From positions 1 through 64,000 of the forward strand of contig NZ_FPBL01000001.1 of the NCBI RefSeq assembly GCF_900116685.1: a stretch of DNA of 64,000 nt, given 5' to 3'. Origin of the DNA: Nitrosomonas eutropha. GTDB lineage: Bacteria > Pseudomonadota > Gammaproteobacteria > Burkholderiales > Nitrosomonadaceae. Shown one piece after another: positions 31,324 through 41,875 of the stretch (positions are counted from its first letter, which is position 1; every line of letters begins with the position of its first letter). Under the pieces are notes generated by a model that was not told the origin of the DNA, made no database searches, and saw nothing but the letters and a program-made list of their open reading frames with translations. Made by a program: the position numbers and the translations under genes.

Positions 31324-32322
31324 TTAATCGAACAGTGCTTCTGCAAATTCCCGGGCATTAAAAGGCCTTAAATCATCCAACCCTTCCCCCACTCCGATAA
31401 AACGTAAAGCGAGCGGATTATCGGCAAATTGTGCAGCGATGGCAGCAATTACGCCACCCTTGGCAGTTCCATCCAGCTTGGTCATGACCAGCCCGGTAAC
31501 GCCCAGAGCATCATTAAAGGCTTTTAGCTGGCTGACAGCGTTCTGACCAGTATTCGCATCCAGCACCAGCAGTACCTCGTGTGGTGCATCAGGTATGGCC
31601 TTGGCAACGACGCGCTTGATTTTTTTGATCTCTTCCATCAAATGGAGCTGAGTAGTCAGGCGCCCGGCGGTATCAGCCAGAACGATATCTATTTTTCTTG
31701 CAATGGCTGCATTGACCGCATCGAAAATCACAGCAGCCGGATCACCTTTTTTGCCTGGATCGCTTTCCTGGGAAATAACCGTGATCTGGTTGCGCTCGCC
31801 CCATACTTTAAGCTGCTCCTGTGCTGCCGCACGAAAAGTATCACCAGCCGCCAGCAACACCGAATGTCCCTGCGACTGGAAATAATGAGCAAGCTTACCG
31901 ATGGTGGTAGTTTTACCAACACCGTTTACACCAGCAATCATGATCACAAAAGGTTGATGCCCGGTTGTAACCAGTGGTCGCTCCAACGGCTGTAGCAATT
32001 CAGTCAGCGCATCCTGTAAAGCTGTTTTAAGTTGTTCAGAATCATCCAGTGCATCACGCTTGACACGGGTACGCAGTGATTCCAGCAACCGGTTTGTTGC
32101 CTCGATTCCAGTATCTGCTGTCAATAAAGCTGTCTCAAGCTCCTCATACAGGTCTTCATCGATTTTCCTGCCACCAAACAACCCGGACAACTGCTTGCCA
32201 AGCTGCTGTCGTGTGCGTGTCAGACCCTGCCTGATCTTGTCGGCGAAACTGACTGACTCAGCTTCAATCTGAGCAGGATTTTTTTCGTCAGAGTTCTTTT
32301 TGGATTTAAAAATGCTAAACAT
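31324..32322 (-). CDS. ftsY: Signal recognition particle receptor FtsY
   Basis: 332 residues from ATG 32322 (MFSIFKSKKNSDEKN); the frame to 32373 adds a non-conserved piece. A short acidic/charged N-terminus precedes the NG GTPase: GVNGVGKTTTIGKLA, DTAGRLTTQ, TKLDGTAKGG. It binds SRP at the membrane and delivers nascent inner-membrane proteins. It leads the ftsYEX operon and diverges from the M16 peptidase gene, so the promoter is in 32323-32427. Confidence 0.96.
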   Translation of the reverse strand: MFSIFKSKKNSDEKNPAQIEAESVSFADKIRQGLTRTRQQLGKQLSGLFGGRKIDEDLYEELETALLTADTGIEATNRLLESLRTRVKRDALDDSEQLKTALQDALTELLQPLERPLVTTGHQPFVIMIAGVNGVGKTTTIGKLAHYFQSQGHSVLLAAGDTFRAAAQEQLKVWGERNQITVISQESDPGKKGDPAAVIFDAVNAAIARKIDIVLADTAGRLTTQLHLMEEIKKIKRVVAKAIPDAPHEVLLVLDANTGQNAVSQLKAFNDALGVTGLVMTKLDGTAKGGVIAAIAAQFADNPLALRFIGVGEGLDDLRPFNAREFAEALFD

Positions 32323-32427
32323 TCTGGTAGGCTGTTTCTGTTTCGTGGAAACAAACATCATACCATCAACCAATTGCCGGGGTAATGTCGGTCACTCGCC
32401 CCAGGCCAGTTCAACTTTCAGTACAAT

Positions 32428-33822
32428 ATGAAAACCAGTTTTTGCCCCAGTCATCTCATTATTCTTCTTTGCGTTACATTGGTATTGGTATCACCACTAT
32501 CAGTTTCAGCCAACCCACACGAATATCTGTTTGATAATGGTCTTAAACTGGTTATCAAAGAAGATCATCGTTCGCCAGTGGTCATTCAGCAGGTCTGGTA
32601 CAAGGCCGGCAGTATGGATGAAGTCAACGGGACAACCGGCGTGGCACATGCACTGGAACACATGATGTTCAAGGGAACTGACAGTGTGCCTACCGGTGAA
32701 TTTTCCAGAAGAATTGCGGCCGTCGGCGGCAAGGAGAATGCTTTTACCAGTAGTGACTACACTGCTTATTATCAGCAGCTGCACCAGCGCCACTTGCCAA
32801 TGGCAATGGAACTTGAATCCGACCGCATGCACAATCTGCAGCTGACACAAGAAGAATTTTCCAAGGAAATACAGGTTGTAATGGAAGAAAGAAGGCTGCG
32901 CACGGATGATCAGGCACACGCATTACTGTACGAAAAACTAATGGCGACAGCCTTTCAGGCACACCCCTATCGTCGCCCAATTATTGGTTGGATGAATGAT
33001 CTGGAACATATGCAGGTAAGTGATGCGCGGGATTGGTATAAGCGCTGGTATGCGCCCAATAATGCGGTACTGGTGGTGGTAGGAGATGTTGATCCGGAAA
33101 GCGTGCTCGCACTGGCAAAAAAATATTACGGAAGATTCAGCGCTGGTAAAGTTCCATCGCTGTCTGAACGCAAGCCACAAATTGAACCACCTCAAATGGG
33201 AATCAAGCGACTGGTAGTAAAGGCACCTGCAAAACTCCCGCATCTGATCATGGGATACAAAGCTCCTGTACTCAAAGATCCCAAAAATGACTGGGAGCCC
33301 TACGCGCTGACTATTCTGGCTGAAATACTGGATGGCAACGCTGCAGCAAGACTTAATAAAACCTTGGTACGCGAAACACGTATTGCCATCTCGGCTGATG
33401 CCGGCTATAGCGCTATTGAGCGTGGCCCTGGTACTTTTTATATTGATGGGACTCCCAGCGAAGGCAGAACAGTAGATGAGCTGGAACAGTCGATACGTGC
33501 TGAAATCGACAAAATTATACAGTCCGGAATCACTCAGGAAGAACTTGCTCGTGTTAAGGCACAGGTAGTAGCAAGTCGTACTTATCAGCTTGACTCCACT
33601 TTTGCGCAGGCGATGCAGATCGGCAGACTGGAAAGCATCGGACTATCCCACCGGGATGCAGATATTATTCTGGAACAGTTGCAGGCAGTTACGGCAGAGC
33701 AAGTCAGGAATGTCGCTGAGAAGTATCTGATAGATGATTCGCTAACTGTGGCCGTGCTGGATCCGCAGCCTTTATCGGAAACTTCTTCTCCCCGGAACAA
33801 CAATATTGAACTGAAACACTAA
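32428..33822 (+). CDS. M16 family zinc peptidase (periplasmic insulinase-like)
   Basis: 464 residues with a signal peptide (HLIILLCVTLVLVSPLSVSA). The inverse zinc motif HALEH (HxxEH, 74-78) and a downstream glutamate (in EIQVVMEERRLR, about 150) complete the active site. Two M16 repeats of about 220 residues follow, the second lacking the motif. Many bacteria have a second, inactive M16 gene next door; here alr follows instead. Substrate unknown; small periplasmic peptides or misfolded pieces are typical. Confidence 0.9.
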   Translation: MKTSFCPSHLIILLCVTLVLVSPLSVSANPHEYLFDNGLKLVIKEDHRSPVVIQQVWYKAGSMDEVNGTTGVAHALEHMMFKGTDSVPTGEFSRRIAAVGGKENAFTSSDYTAYYQQLHQRHLPMAMELESDRMHNLQLTQEEFSKEIQVVMEERRLRTDDQAHALLYEKLMATAFQAHPYRRPIIGWMNDLEHMQVSDARDWYKRWYAPNNAVLVVVGDVDPESVLALAKKYYGRFSAGKVPSLSERKPQIEPPQMGIKRLVVKAPAKLPHLIMGYKAPVLKDPKNDWEPYALTILAEILDGNAAARLNKTLVRETRIAISADAGYSAIERGPGTFYIDGTPSEGRTVDELEQSIRAEIDKIIQSGITQEELARVKAQVVASRTYQLDSTFAQAMQIGRLESIGLSHRDADIILEQLQAVTAEQVRNVAEKYLIDDSLTVAVLDPQPLSETSSPRNNNIELKH

Positions 33823-33942
33823 CCTTGCCTATCTTCTCGAAAGACAAAGGAAAGGTAGCCGTGTTAGCAGTTACTCATTATTATTTCCAGGGCTGCACCA
33901 TCTGTAAACTGTTGATTCTTTTTCGACTCCCTTAATTGTCAA

Positions 33943-35028
33943 ATGCATCGCCCGATTCGCGCTCTCATTGACTGTACTGCTTTACAGCACAACCTTTCTG
34001 TTGTCCGCAGCCACACTCGCCAGGCTCGCATCATGGCTGTTGTCAAAGCCGATGCCTACGGCCACGGTTTACTCCGTACCACACAGGCACTAAATACAGT
34101 GGATGGATTTGCAGTACTTGAACTGGAAGCAGCGATCCAGCTAAGAGAAGCTGGATTTAATCAACCGGTTTTACTTCTGGAAGGATTTTTCTCGGCAGAA
34201 GAGCTGGAGATAATGGATCATTATCAGCTAAGTACGGTTATTCACAGTCATGAGCAGCTATCACTACTGCTGGCACACAGAAAGACAGGAAAACCGGATA
34301 TCTACCTCAAGATCAATACCGGCATGAATCGCCTTGGTTTCAGGCCTGAAGAAGAAAGTTCCGTATTGAACAGAATCAGGCAATGGCGTTCAGATGCCAG
34401 CATTACACTGATGACACATTTTTCCTGTGCGGATGACGCTCTGGAAGCAGATCAAGTTAATCAGCAACTGGATCAGTTTGCAGCACTTCACGATGTAAAA
34501 GAAAATAATCTACCCCAAACGCTGGCTAATTCCGCAGCAATTTTACGTTATCCCGGAACACATGCGAACTGGGTACGCCCTGGTATAGTCCTCTACGGTG
34601 CATCGCCCCTGCCGGACAAAACAGGTATTGAACTGGGATTACGGCCTGTCATGACACTAACCAGCCAGATCATCGCTGTACAACAGCTTGACCCATCAGA
34701 CAGAGTGGGCTACGGCGGGCAGTTTATCGCAGATCAGCCAATGCGTATCGGAGTTGTTGCAGCCGGTTATGCAGATGGATACCCACGTCATGCACCTACC
34801 GGAACCCCGGTATTGGTTAATGGCCAGCGCACACGGTTGGTCGGGCGCATTTCAATGGATATGCTAACTGTCGATCTGAATGGGATTAGCGAAGCGGGGG
34901 TGGGAAGCCCGGTAACCCTCTGGGGAGAAGGATTACCGGTAGAAGAAGTTGCAAAATCAGCACAAACTATCAGTTACGAGCTTCTGACAGCACTCTCTCC
35001 CAGAGTACCAACCATTAGTATAAGCTGA
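33943..35028 (+). CDS. alr: Alanine racemase
   Basis: 361 residues. The PLP lysine is in AVVKADAYGHG (Lys35), the second catalytic Tyr in DRVGYGGQFIADQP, and the RISMDMLTVDL segment is conserved. It makes D-alanine for the cell wall. The start at 33943 (MHRPIRALIDCTAL) gives the family N-terminus. It is 120 bp after the M16 gene, same strand, and convergent with the PpiC gene. Confidence 0.96.
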   Translation: MHRPIRALIDCTALQHNLSVVRSHTRQARIMAVVKADAYGHGLLRTTQALNTVDGFAVLELEAAIQLREAGFNQPVLLLEGFFSAEELEIMDHYQLSTVIHSHEQLSLLLAHRKTGKPDIYLKINTGMNRLGFRPEEESSVLNRIRQWRSDASITLMTHFSCADDALEADQVNQQLDQFAALHDVKENNLPQTLANSAAILRYPGTHANWVRPGIVLYGASPLPDKTGIELGLRPVMTLTSQIIAVQQLDPSDRVGYGGQFIADQPMRIGVVAAGYADGYPRHAPTGTPVLVNGQRTRLVGRISMDMLTVDLNGISEAGVGSPVTLWGEGLPVEEVAKSAQTISYELLTALSPRVPTISIS

Positions 35029-35062
35029 TGGTTACAGATTTTCTATTTCTATTGATCCCTGA

Positions 35063-35857
35063 TTATTCAACTTTGGCATTTTTACGCAACGATTCAACCA
35101 CCGCTGCAAACTTGCGCTGTAATACTCGTTGCTGCATATTTTGTTTGACTTCGTCAAAGGAAGGTGGAACAGCAGTACGCACATCATCCAGACGAATTAC
35201 ATGCCAGCCAAAGGGAGTTTGTACTGGCTGACTGGTTGTTTCGCCTTTTTTCAGTTTGGTCAATGCATCAGAAAAAGGTTTAACATAAACTGCCGACGAG
35301 CTCCAACCCAGCTCTCCACCATTACTCTTGCTGCCGGTATCAATGGAGCGCTCGCTAGCCAGTTTCTCAAACACACCACCTTTTTTCAGTGAAGCAACCA
35401 GATCCTTGGCTTCCTGCTCGGTTTCCACAAGAATATGGCGCGCTTTGTATTCTTTATCACCCATCTGTGATTTTACTGATTCATATTCCTTGCGTAATTC
35501 ATCATCACTAACCGGATTGTTTCGCATAAAATCAGCCTGATACGCCCTGATCAATATTCCCTGGCGCGCAAGATCAATCTGTGTGACAACATCCGGATTA
35601 CGGTCAAGCCCCTTTTTTATTGCTTCTTGTGTCAATACTTCTTCCGTGATGAGATTTTCGCGCAAAGCATTTCTCATTTCAGCTGAATCGGGTTGACCTT
35701 GCGCTGTTGCTGCCTTGATCACCAGGTCAAGGCGTGATTGTGGTATCGCCATACCGTTAACTTTGGCAACTGTACCACTGCCCTGGGCACTTAAGGGCGT
35801 AGTACATACAAATCCCAGTACAGCAAGTGGTACATAGAGAAACTTGGTTAAGCGCAT
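35063..35857 (-). CDS. Periplasmic PpiC-type peptidyl-prolyl isomerase
   Basis: 264 residues from ATG 35857 (MRLTKFLYVPLAVLGFVCTT), which restores a proper signal peptide. A SurA-like N-terminal helical region (VNGMAIPQSRLDLVIKAA...LREN) precedes a rotamase domain: YKARHILVETEQEAKDLVASLKKGGVFEKLA, GGELGWSSS and TPFGWHVIRLDDVR. It assists folding of outer-membrane or periplasmic proteins. Upstream 35858-36032 has nothing recognised. Confidence 0.92.
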   Translation of the reverse strand: MRLTKFLYVPLAVLGFVCTTPLSAQGSGTVAKVNGMAIPQSRLDLVIKAATAQGQPDSAEMRNALRENLITEEVLTQEAIKKGLDRNPDVVTQIDLARQGILIRAYQADFMRNNPVSDDELRKEYESVKSQMGDKEYKARHILVETEQEAKDLVASLKKGGVFEKLASERSIDTGSKSNGGELGWSSSAVYVKPFSDALTKLKKGETTSQPVQTPFGWHVIRLDDVRTAVPPSFDEVKQNMQQRVLQRKFAAVVESLRKNAKVE

Positions 35858-36032
35858 AAAATTTCCTTTAAATAGTAAAGTAGTTGACAAATTTTATCTG
35901 AATTATCTAAAAAGCATACACTTTAACAAAACACAGATAAGTTCTTTTTTGAAAATAAACAAGCTTTCACAGATTCCTTTTGAAAATATCCAAGCCTGAA
36001 TAAACTAGAAAAAATCTCTGATCATCACCAAT

Positions 36033-36335
36033 TTATTCAGGCAAAACCTTCCTGAACGGTTTTACGGCTACTTTTGCATAAATACCAGCTACCAGGTATG
36101 GATCAGCATCTGCCCATTCCTGAGCGGCATTCAGCGACGCAAATTCTGCCACTATCAGGCTTCCGGTAAAACCTGCCGGCCCAGGATCCACGCTATCAAT
36201 CGCCGGACATGGACCTGCCAATAATAATCTCCCCTGTTCCTGTAATTCCTGGATTCGCGCCAAATGTGCAGGCCGGTTAACTACCCGTTGCGCCAGACTA
36301 TCGGGAACATCTTCACCGTATATTAAATAGAGCAT
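36033..36335 (-). CDS. YciI-like protein
   Basis: 100 residues: [45 protein letters not shown] is the YciI family, a ferredoxin-like fold with a His-Asp pair ([20 protein letters not shown]). Reported relatives act in dehalogenation or as small enzymes; function here is not known. It precedes MITE copy C. Confidence 0.88.
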   Translation of the reverse strand: MLYLIYGEDVPDSLAQRVVNRPAHLARIQELQEQGRLLLAGPCPAIDSVDPGPAGFTGSLIVAEFASLNAAQEWADADPYLVAGIYAKVAVKPFRKVLPE

Positions 36336-36428
36336 GCTATTTTCTCTTGGTCAGTACAAATCTCACACAGAGTTCTTTGTGGCAGATCTGAATATATAAG
36401 CTTTATTACCACAATTAATAATTTCCCA

Positions 36429-36570
36429 AGAACCTGTTCAATATCTCACTGAAGGGCGCATTACGGCGTTGAAATTGAATTCAAAATGCTTAATACTTCA
36501 AGTATGCTCTGCTTTCTTGTTCAACTTTGCCTTGCATTGCATCCCTTGATCGAGATCTTGAACAGGCTCT
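36429..36570. repeat. 143-bp MITE-like element, copy C
   Basis: AGAACCTGTTCAATATCTCACTG ... GATCTTGAACAGGCTCT. The last bases overlap the stop codon of the rubredoxin reductase-like gene (36569-36571). The inner stem is AATACTT-C-AAGTATG, still pairable. Confidence 0.85.
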
Positions 36571-37723
36571 AAGCCAAGACAGGCGGCAGAAGGGCAACCA
36601 GGGCATTACGTTCATTTGTTGCCGTTCCCAGCAAGGCAAAACCATGTAAATTACCAGCTTCATCCTGATACAAGGCTTTCATGCCATTCTCAACAGTTTT
36701 AATTTTCCACTCACCTTCTGCCCCAGGATCGGGAGGCGAGATAACCGCCGGGCAGGCAGGTGTTTTGACCATTACCGGCATTGCCGGGTAGCGCAGTAAC
36801 GTCGGGTTACCGGCAATTGTTGCAGCCAGAGCTCGACCAGCATGCGAAATTGGCAGAATAAAGGGTAATACTCTCCCGGCCACTTCTGCACAATCACCCA
36901 AGGCATAGATATTCTGAATACTGGACTGCAAATAACGGTCAACCACGATTCCACGATTAATCTGAATTCCTGCTGCTACAGCTAAATCAGTACGTGGTTT
37001 CAAACCAATGGCGGACAGCACCATGTCGGCCTGAACAACCCCTCCTCCTTTGTAATATAAATGATAGTATCCGTTCTCCTTGCTTATCTTCTCAACAGTT
37101 GTACCGAGCAGAAATTTAACACCTGCCGCTGACAACTTCTCTCGAAAAAAATGTCCGGCTTCGGAAGGAAGCAACCGACCTAATGGTTGTGGACTCAAGT
37201 CAAAAATGCTTACCTGATAGCCTTTTGCCACAAGATCGTTGGCAAACTCGCAACCAATCAAGCCGGCGCCCAGTATAGCGACATGACGCTTATTTTCCAG
37301 GCTCTCACGAAATCTCCGGTAATCATCCAGATCATTAATGGATAGTATGTCATCCGCGCCGTTTCCAGGTATTGGCAGACGTATCGGATCAGCTCCCAAT
37401 GCCAATACGAGCCGGCTATAAGTCAGCTGTGTACCATTTTCGAAATAAACATTATTCGCAGCCACATCAAGTGTATCGACGCGCGTATAAGGCTGCACTG
37501 TGATACCCAGTTGTCCGGACATCTGTTCCGAGCTCGTGCTCAGAATGGAATCAGGTGTTTTACCTGTTGCCAAAGCATTGGATAACATGGGCTTTGAATA
37601 AAAACCACCATGATCGGCAGATAAGAGAGTGATTGGCACAGCAGAATCCAATCTCCGCAGCTCGCGTACAACCGTATAACCTGCCAGCCCGCTTCCTATA
37701 ACTACGACAGGCAATTGACTCAT
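36569..37723 (-). CDS. FAD-dependent pyridine nucleotide reductase, rubredoxin reductase-like
   Basis: 384 residues. FAD motif VVIGSGLAGYTVVRELR at the N-terminus, an NAD(P) motif AILGAGLIGCEFANDL in the middle, and a C-terminal FAD-binding IYALGDCAEV. This is the rubredoxin-NAD+ reductase layout. A rubredoxin gene exists in the window at 42763-42951. The pair could serve oxygen or ROS detoxification. Its stop is supplied at the edge of MITE copy C. Confidence 0.86.
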   Translation of the reverse strand: MSQLPVVVIGSGLAGYTVVRELRRLDSAVPITLLSADHGGFYSKPMLSNALATGKTPDSILSTSSEQMSGQLGITVQPYTRVDTLDVAANNVYFENGTQLTYSRLVLALGADPIRLPIPGNGADDILSINDLDDYRRFRESLENKRHVAILGAGLIGCEFANDLVAKGYQVSIFDLSPQPLGRLLPSEAGHFFREKLSAAGVKFLLGTTVEKISKENGYYHLYYKGGGVVQADMVLSAIGLKPRTDLAVAAGIQINRGIVVDRYLQSSIQNIYALGDCAEVAGRVLPFILPISHAGRALAATIAGNPTLLRYPAMPVMVKTPACPAVISPPDPGAEGEWKIKTVENGMKALYQDEAGNLHGFALLGTATNERNALVALLPPVLA

Positions 37724-37935
37724 ATTGATATACCCTGTTTGATCACAATCAATTTATCTCCTCTCTTTTCGCCCAAACCAGCGAACAATCGAATTCATAC
37801 AAGCATTCCCACTCTTTCAGGACTTCGCAACTACGCGGCAACCAGCATGTACCTTAGCTTTTTATTGTACCTCAACCCCAAAAATTCCAGCGACATATAG
37901 GATTAGATTACACATAGAAATACCTTATCCCGGCA

Positions 37936-37963
37936 CTTGATGTTGTGAAATATGTCACCATAT
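37936..37963 (+). promoter_or_regulatory. Sigma-32-like heat-shock promoter of htpX
   Basis: CTTGA at 37936-37940, then CACCATAT at 37956-37963; the heat-shock consensus is CTTGAA-N13-CCCCATNT. It lies about 80 bp before htpX, whose E. coli counterpart is heat-induced. Spacing (about 15) is allowed. Confidence 0.6.
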
Positions 37964-38042
37964 ATCCGTTTGCTTTGAACGATTACTTTTTATTACATTC
38001 AAAATCAGACACGCGTATTAATAAACCTGAAGGAAGAGGATG

Positions 38043-38921
38043 ATGAAACGGATTTTTCTTTTTATTGTAACGAACTTGGCCATACTGGTAATGCTGAGTA
38101 TAACCCTGCGTTTGCTCGGTGTTGACCGCATACTGGATGCTGAAGGCAGTGGATTAAATTTTAATGCTCTACTGGTTTTATCGGTTGTAATAGGATTTGG
38201 CGGTTCGTTCATCTCGCTTGCCATGTCCAAATGGAGTGCCAAGCACATGACGGGGGCCACGGTCATTGAAATCCCTTCAAATTCTACCGAAGGCTGGCTG
38301 GTGGAAACTGTCCGCCGGCAGGCCAAAGCAGCCGGCGTGGGTATGCCTGAAGTAGCCATTTACGATTCACCTGATATTAATGCATTCGCAACAGGAATGA
38401 ACAGAAACAATGCATTGGTAGCAGTCAGCTCAGGATTGCTGCAAAAAATGAGTCGTGACGAGGCTGAAGCGGTACTGGCTCACGAAGTCAGTCATATTGC
38501 CAATGGCGACATGGTAACGTTGGCATTGATTCAGGGTGTGGTGAATACATTTGTGATTTTCCTCTCCCGTATCATCGGCCATGTAATTGATCGCGCTGTC
38601 TTCAGAACGGAAGAGGGACATGGCCCTGCCTATTTCATTACCAGCCTTATCGCACAACTGGTACTGGGCATACTCGCCACGACTATCGTAATGTGGTTCA
38701 GTCGTCAGCGTGAATTCCGCGCAGATGCCGGGAGTGCACAGATTTCCGGAAGAGATAAAATGATTGCCGCACTACGTCGATTACAACAGGAATATGAGCC
38801 ATCTCATTTGCCGGATAAGATCGCTGCTTTTGGAATCTCTGGACAAAAGAGCCAGATTGGGCGTCTGTTCATGTCGCACCCCCCTCTGGAAGAACGTATT
38901 CAGGCATTACAATCTGCCTGA
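38043..38921 (+). CDS. htpX: Membrane protease HtpX
   Basis: 292 residues from the second ATG ([20 protein letters not shown]); AGAGG is ten bases upstream. Two N-terminal TMs (about 4-23 and 44-64) precede the HEVSH zinc motif (near 148-152), two more TMs, and an ExxxD-type third ligand in FRADAGSAQ. It degrades misfolded inner-membrane proteins. The heat-shock-like promoter above supports the call. Confidence 0.97.
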   Translation: MKRIFLFIVTNLAILVMLSITLRLLGVDRILDAEGSGLNFNALLVLSVVIGFGGSFISLAMSKWSAKHMTGATVIEIPSNSTEGWLVETVRRQAKAAGVGMPEVAIYDSPDINAFATGMNRNNALVAVSSGLLQKMSRDEAEAVLAHEVSHIANGDMVTLALIQGVVNTFVIFLSRIIGHVIDRAVFRTEEGHGPAYFITSLIAQLVLGILATTIVMWFSRQREFRADAGSAQISGRDKMIAALRRLQQEYEPSHLPDKIAAFGISGQKSQIGRLFMSHPPLEERIQALQSA

Positions 38922-38929
38922 TAGAGCAG

Positions 38930-38961
38930 CCGGAGCTGGTGAATCCTTACACCGGCTCCGG
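38930..38961. terminator. Bidirectional terminator hairpin between htpX and mlaA
   Basis: CCGGAGCTGGTG (38930-38941) pairs with CACCGGCTCCGG (38950-38961) with one G-U pair and an 8-base loop. It lies between convergent genes. No strong T-run, but the position and 12-bp stem make it a likely terminator. Confidence 0.75.
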
Positions 38962-38990
38962 TAAAAATGTAAATAACCATCTGATTGAAT

Positions 38991-39770
38991 TCAATCATCA
39001 ATGATTATTTCCTCATCATCAAAATCTACTGACTCTTCTGCGGATGAAGTACCGTTGTTTTGAATCAGGCTATCACGCCTCTGTAAATAAGCATCGCGTA
39101 CAAACTCGTATTTATCCAGTGAAGCTTCCTCCAGCGTCTTATCCAGATCCAGCAACTGCTCACGCCTATCGATAAATTCCATAGTAGCAACAGGCGTACG
39201 CACAGTCAGTAGATCAAATCCGGTATAAATAGCTCGTGCAGGATGAATGAATGTGCTATCCACACCAAGTCCAACTGCATCCCTTACAGTACTGGGCCCC
39301 AGTATCGGCAATACGAGGTAGGGTCCACTACCAACACCATAAAAACCCAGTGTTTGGCCAAAATCTTCGTTGCGCTTATTGATGTCAATATCGCTCACCT
39401 GAGTGATATCACTGGCCAGATCAATAGCTCCCAACATCCCAAAAGTTGTGTTAATCACCACACGTGTTGTGCTCGCCATTGCATCCATAAATTTCAGCTG
39501 CAGCAGGGAGTTCGCAGCAATGACAACATCATCAAGATTAGAAAAGAAGTTTCCGACAATCATTCTGAGTGGGGGTGGTAAGAACCGTTGATATCCCCTG
39601 GCAACAGGTTCCACTACAATTTCATCAAGCTTTTCATTAAATGAAAATATTGCTCGGTTCATGGATTCCAAAGGATCGTGCCGATTATCTGTGGTAGCAC
39701 AACCTGATAGTGCACTGCCTAATGACAGAATCACGAAAAATTTTCGGAAATAAAGAGAGTAAACAACCAT
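38991..39770 (-). CDS. mlaA: Outer-membrane lipid asymmetry lipoprotein MlaA (VacJ)
   Basis: 259 residues. Lipobox LSGCATT gives a lipidated Cys at residue 23. The core (DPLESMNRAIFSFNEKLDEIVVEPVARGYQRFLPPPLR...FFSNLDDVVIAANSLLQLKF...TLGFYGVGSGPYLVLPILGPSTVRD) is MlaA. It removes phospholipids from the outer leaflet for return by MlaBCDEF, which are not in the window. It ends in an unusual acidic tail (ESVDFDDEEIIIDD). Confidence 0.96.
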   Translation of the reverse strand: MVVYSLYFRKFFVILSLGSALSGCATTDNRHDPLESMNRAIFSFNEKLDEIVVEPVARGYQRFLPPPLRMIVGNFFSNLDDVVIAANSLLQLKFMDAMASTTRVVINTTFGMLGAIDLASDITQVSDIDINKRNEDFGQTLGFYGVGSGPYLVLPILGPSTVRDAVGLGVDSTFIHPARAIYTGFDLLTVRTPVATMEFIDRREQLLDLDKTLEEASLDKYEFVRDAYLQRRDSLIQNNGTSSAEESVDFDDEEIIIDD

Positions 39771-39919
39771 AATTTGTTAATTATTCTTTATTATGAATTT
39801 GACATTTTGCCACGACTGCAAGAATCGCAACAAGCCGGTTGGAAAAAATATAAACGGCACCCAGCCTCACGAATTGAATCTTTTATTTATATGTCGTGAA
39901 TTGCACTCTTTGGTATCTC

Positions 39920-41203
39920 TTACGCTTTTTGACTGAAAACACGATCGGCTGCTTCCAAAGTTTTGTCGATTTCCACATCACCGTGCGCAATAGAGACGAA
40001 GCCTGCTTCGAAAGCCGAAGGTGCGAAATAAATACCTTCTTTCAGCATGGCATGAAAAAAGCGGTTAAACGCTTCACGGTCACTCTCCATCATTTCCGTA
40101 AAACTTTCTGGTGGTGTTTTTCTGAAATAAATTCCAAACATCCCACCCACTGCCTGCGCACTAAATGCCACGCCATTTTTTATGGCGACAGAAGTCAGAC
40201 CGTCTGTTAACTTACGTGCCATCACTGACAGTTTGTCAAAAAAACCAGGAGTCTGTATTTGACGCAAAGTTTCTAATCCAGCAGCAACTGCAACCGGATT
40301 GCCGGAAAGTGTACCTGCTTGATACACGGGTCCCAATGGTGCAAGGCATTCCATTACATCACGCCGTCCGCCAAACGCTGCCATGGGCAAGCCTCCACCG
40401 ATTACTTTCCCCAGAATGGTTAGATCCGGCCTGATACCATATAACCCTTGGGCACATTCCAGGCCAACGCGGAAACCTGTCATTACCTCGTCCAGAATCA
40501 GCAAACTGCCATACTTTGTACATAGTGCACGCAGTGTTTCCAGAAACTGGGGAGTTGCCTTGATCAAATTCATATTGCCCGCCACTGGTTCGACGATCAC
40601 AGCAGCAATCTCAGAGCCAAACTTACTAAAGGTTTCTTCCATCCCGGCAACATCGTTATAGTCCAGCACCAGAGTATGTCCCGCTGTTTCAGCGGGAACC
40701 CCTGCTGAACTGGGATGACCGAAAGTCAATGCACCTGAACCTGCTTTAACCAGCAATGCATCATCGTGCCCGTGGTAACAACCTTCAAACTTGATAATCC
40801 GGTTTCTGCCGGTATAACCACGCGCGAGCCGAATAGCACTCATTCCAGCTTCTGTACCGGAACTTACTAGCCGTACCAGTTCCAGGGAAGGCAATAACCG
40901 ACATAACAATTCGGCTATTTCCAGCTCTGCTGCCGTCGGAGCACCAAAAGAAGTGCCACGGCTTGCCGCATCCCGAACAGCTCTGACAATATCAGGGTGC
41001 GCATGCCCAAGAATAAGCGGCCCCCACGATCCAACATAATCAATATAGGACTTTCCTTCCACATCCCAAAAATAGGCACCCTGCCCACGCTGAAAAAAAA
41101 CAGGTGTACCTCCCACAGACTTAAAAGCACGTACTGGTGAATTAACACCTCCCGGAATGTACTGCTGGGAACGCTCGAATAGTTGTTGATTAGTGATCGT
41201 CAT
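39920..41203 (-). CDS. hemL: Glutamate-1-semialdehyde 2,1-aminomutase
   Basis: 427 residues. N-terminus [27 protein letters not shown], then [30 protein letters not shown] and the PLP lysine in [19 protein letters not shown]. It makes 5-aminolevulinate in heme synthesis. It follows thiE with a short gap (36 bp), same strand; thiDE-hemL may be one transcript. Confidence 0.97.
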   Translation of the reverse strand: MTITNQQLFERSQQYIPGGVNSPVRAFKSVGGTPVFFQRGQGAYFWDVEGKSYIDYVGSWGPLILGHAHPDIVRAVRDAASRGTSFGAPTAAELEIAELLCRLLPSLELVRLVSSGTEAGMSAIRLARGYTGRNRIIKFEGCYHGHDDALLVKAGSGALTFGHPSSAGVPAETAGHTLVLDYNDVAGMEETFSKFGSEIAAVIVEPVAGNMNLIKATPQFLETLRALCTKYGSLLILDEVMTGFRVGLECAQGLYGIRPDLTILGKVIGGGLPMAAFGGRRDVMECLAPLGPVYQAGTLSGNPVAVAAGLETLRQIQTPGFFDKLSVMARKLTDGLTSVAIKNGVAFSAQAVGGMFGIYFRKTPPESFTEMMESDREAFNRFFHAMLKEGIYFAPSAFEAGFVSIAHGDVEIDKTLEAADRVFSQKA

Positions 41204-41239
41204 TGGAATATTTGCTTAAAAATTATCGAAATTGATGGT

Positions 41240-41875
41240 TCAACAGAATAGCTTTGAAAAATGCCGGGCAGCAGACTGGATATCTTGTGCGCCGAACAGT
41301 GCCTGACTAACAGCGACGGCATCACATCCACGGGTAATCAGCGCCTCAGCATTGTCCAGATTGATGCCACCGATTGCCACAATGGGAATATTCAACGTTT
41401 TTTTTGCAGCATCAAGCAGATGAATCGGTGCTTGATATGTATCAATCTTAGTCATTGACGGATAAAAAGCACCAAATGCAACATAATTTGCTCCCGCCTT
41501 TCCAGCTTCAATTGCACGACTGAGCTGATTGTAGCAGGAGACACCAATGATTTTATTCTGACCGAGATAGTGTCTAGCTGCCGCCACAGAAGTATCTTCT
41601 CCACCCACGTGCAAACCTTCGGCATCGATCTCCATGACTAAATCCATATGATCATTAATAATCAGAGGAACTTGAAACTGCCTGCAGAGAAGATGAATTT
41701 CCAGGACTTGCATCAATCGCAGTCGACTGTTGGCCTTTTTATTCCTGTACTGAAGCCAGCTTATGCCGCCAACCAATACGTGATAAACCATTTCACATAG
41801 TTGATCGATATCTTCAATATCAGGTGTGATTGCATAAAGGCCGCTCACCCTAATCCGATCCATAGGATCAATCAT
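41240..41875 (-). CDS. thiE: Thiamine-phosphate synthase
   Basis: 211 residues from ATG 41875 ([19 protein letters not shown]), which overlaps the thiD stop by 8 nt; the longer frame is thiD's shadow. YRNK (QYRNKKAN), [22 protein letters not shown] and [23 protein letters not shown] are the ThiE pattern. It joins HMP-PP to the thiazole phosphate. Confidence 0.95.
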   Translation of the reverse strand: MIDPMDRIRVSGLYAITPDIEDIDQLCEMVYHVLVGGISWLQYRNKKANSRLRLMQVLEIHLLCRQFQVPLIINDHMDLVMEIDAEGLHVGGEDTSVAAARHYLGQNKIIGVSCYNQLSRAIEAGKAGANYVAFGAFYPSMTKIDTYQAPIHLLDAAKKTLNIPIVAIGGINLDNAEALITRGCDAVAVSQALFGAQDIQSAARHFSKLFC

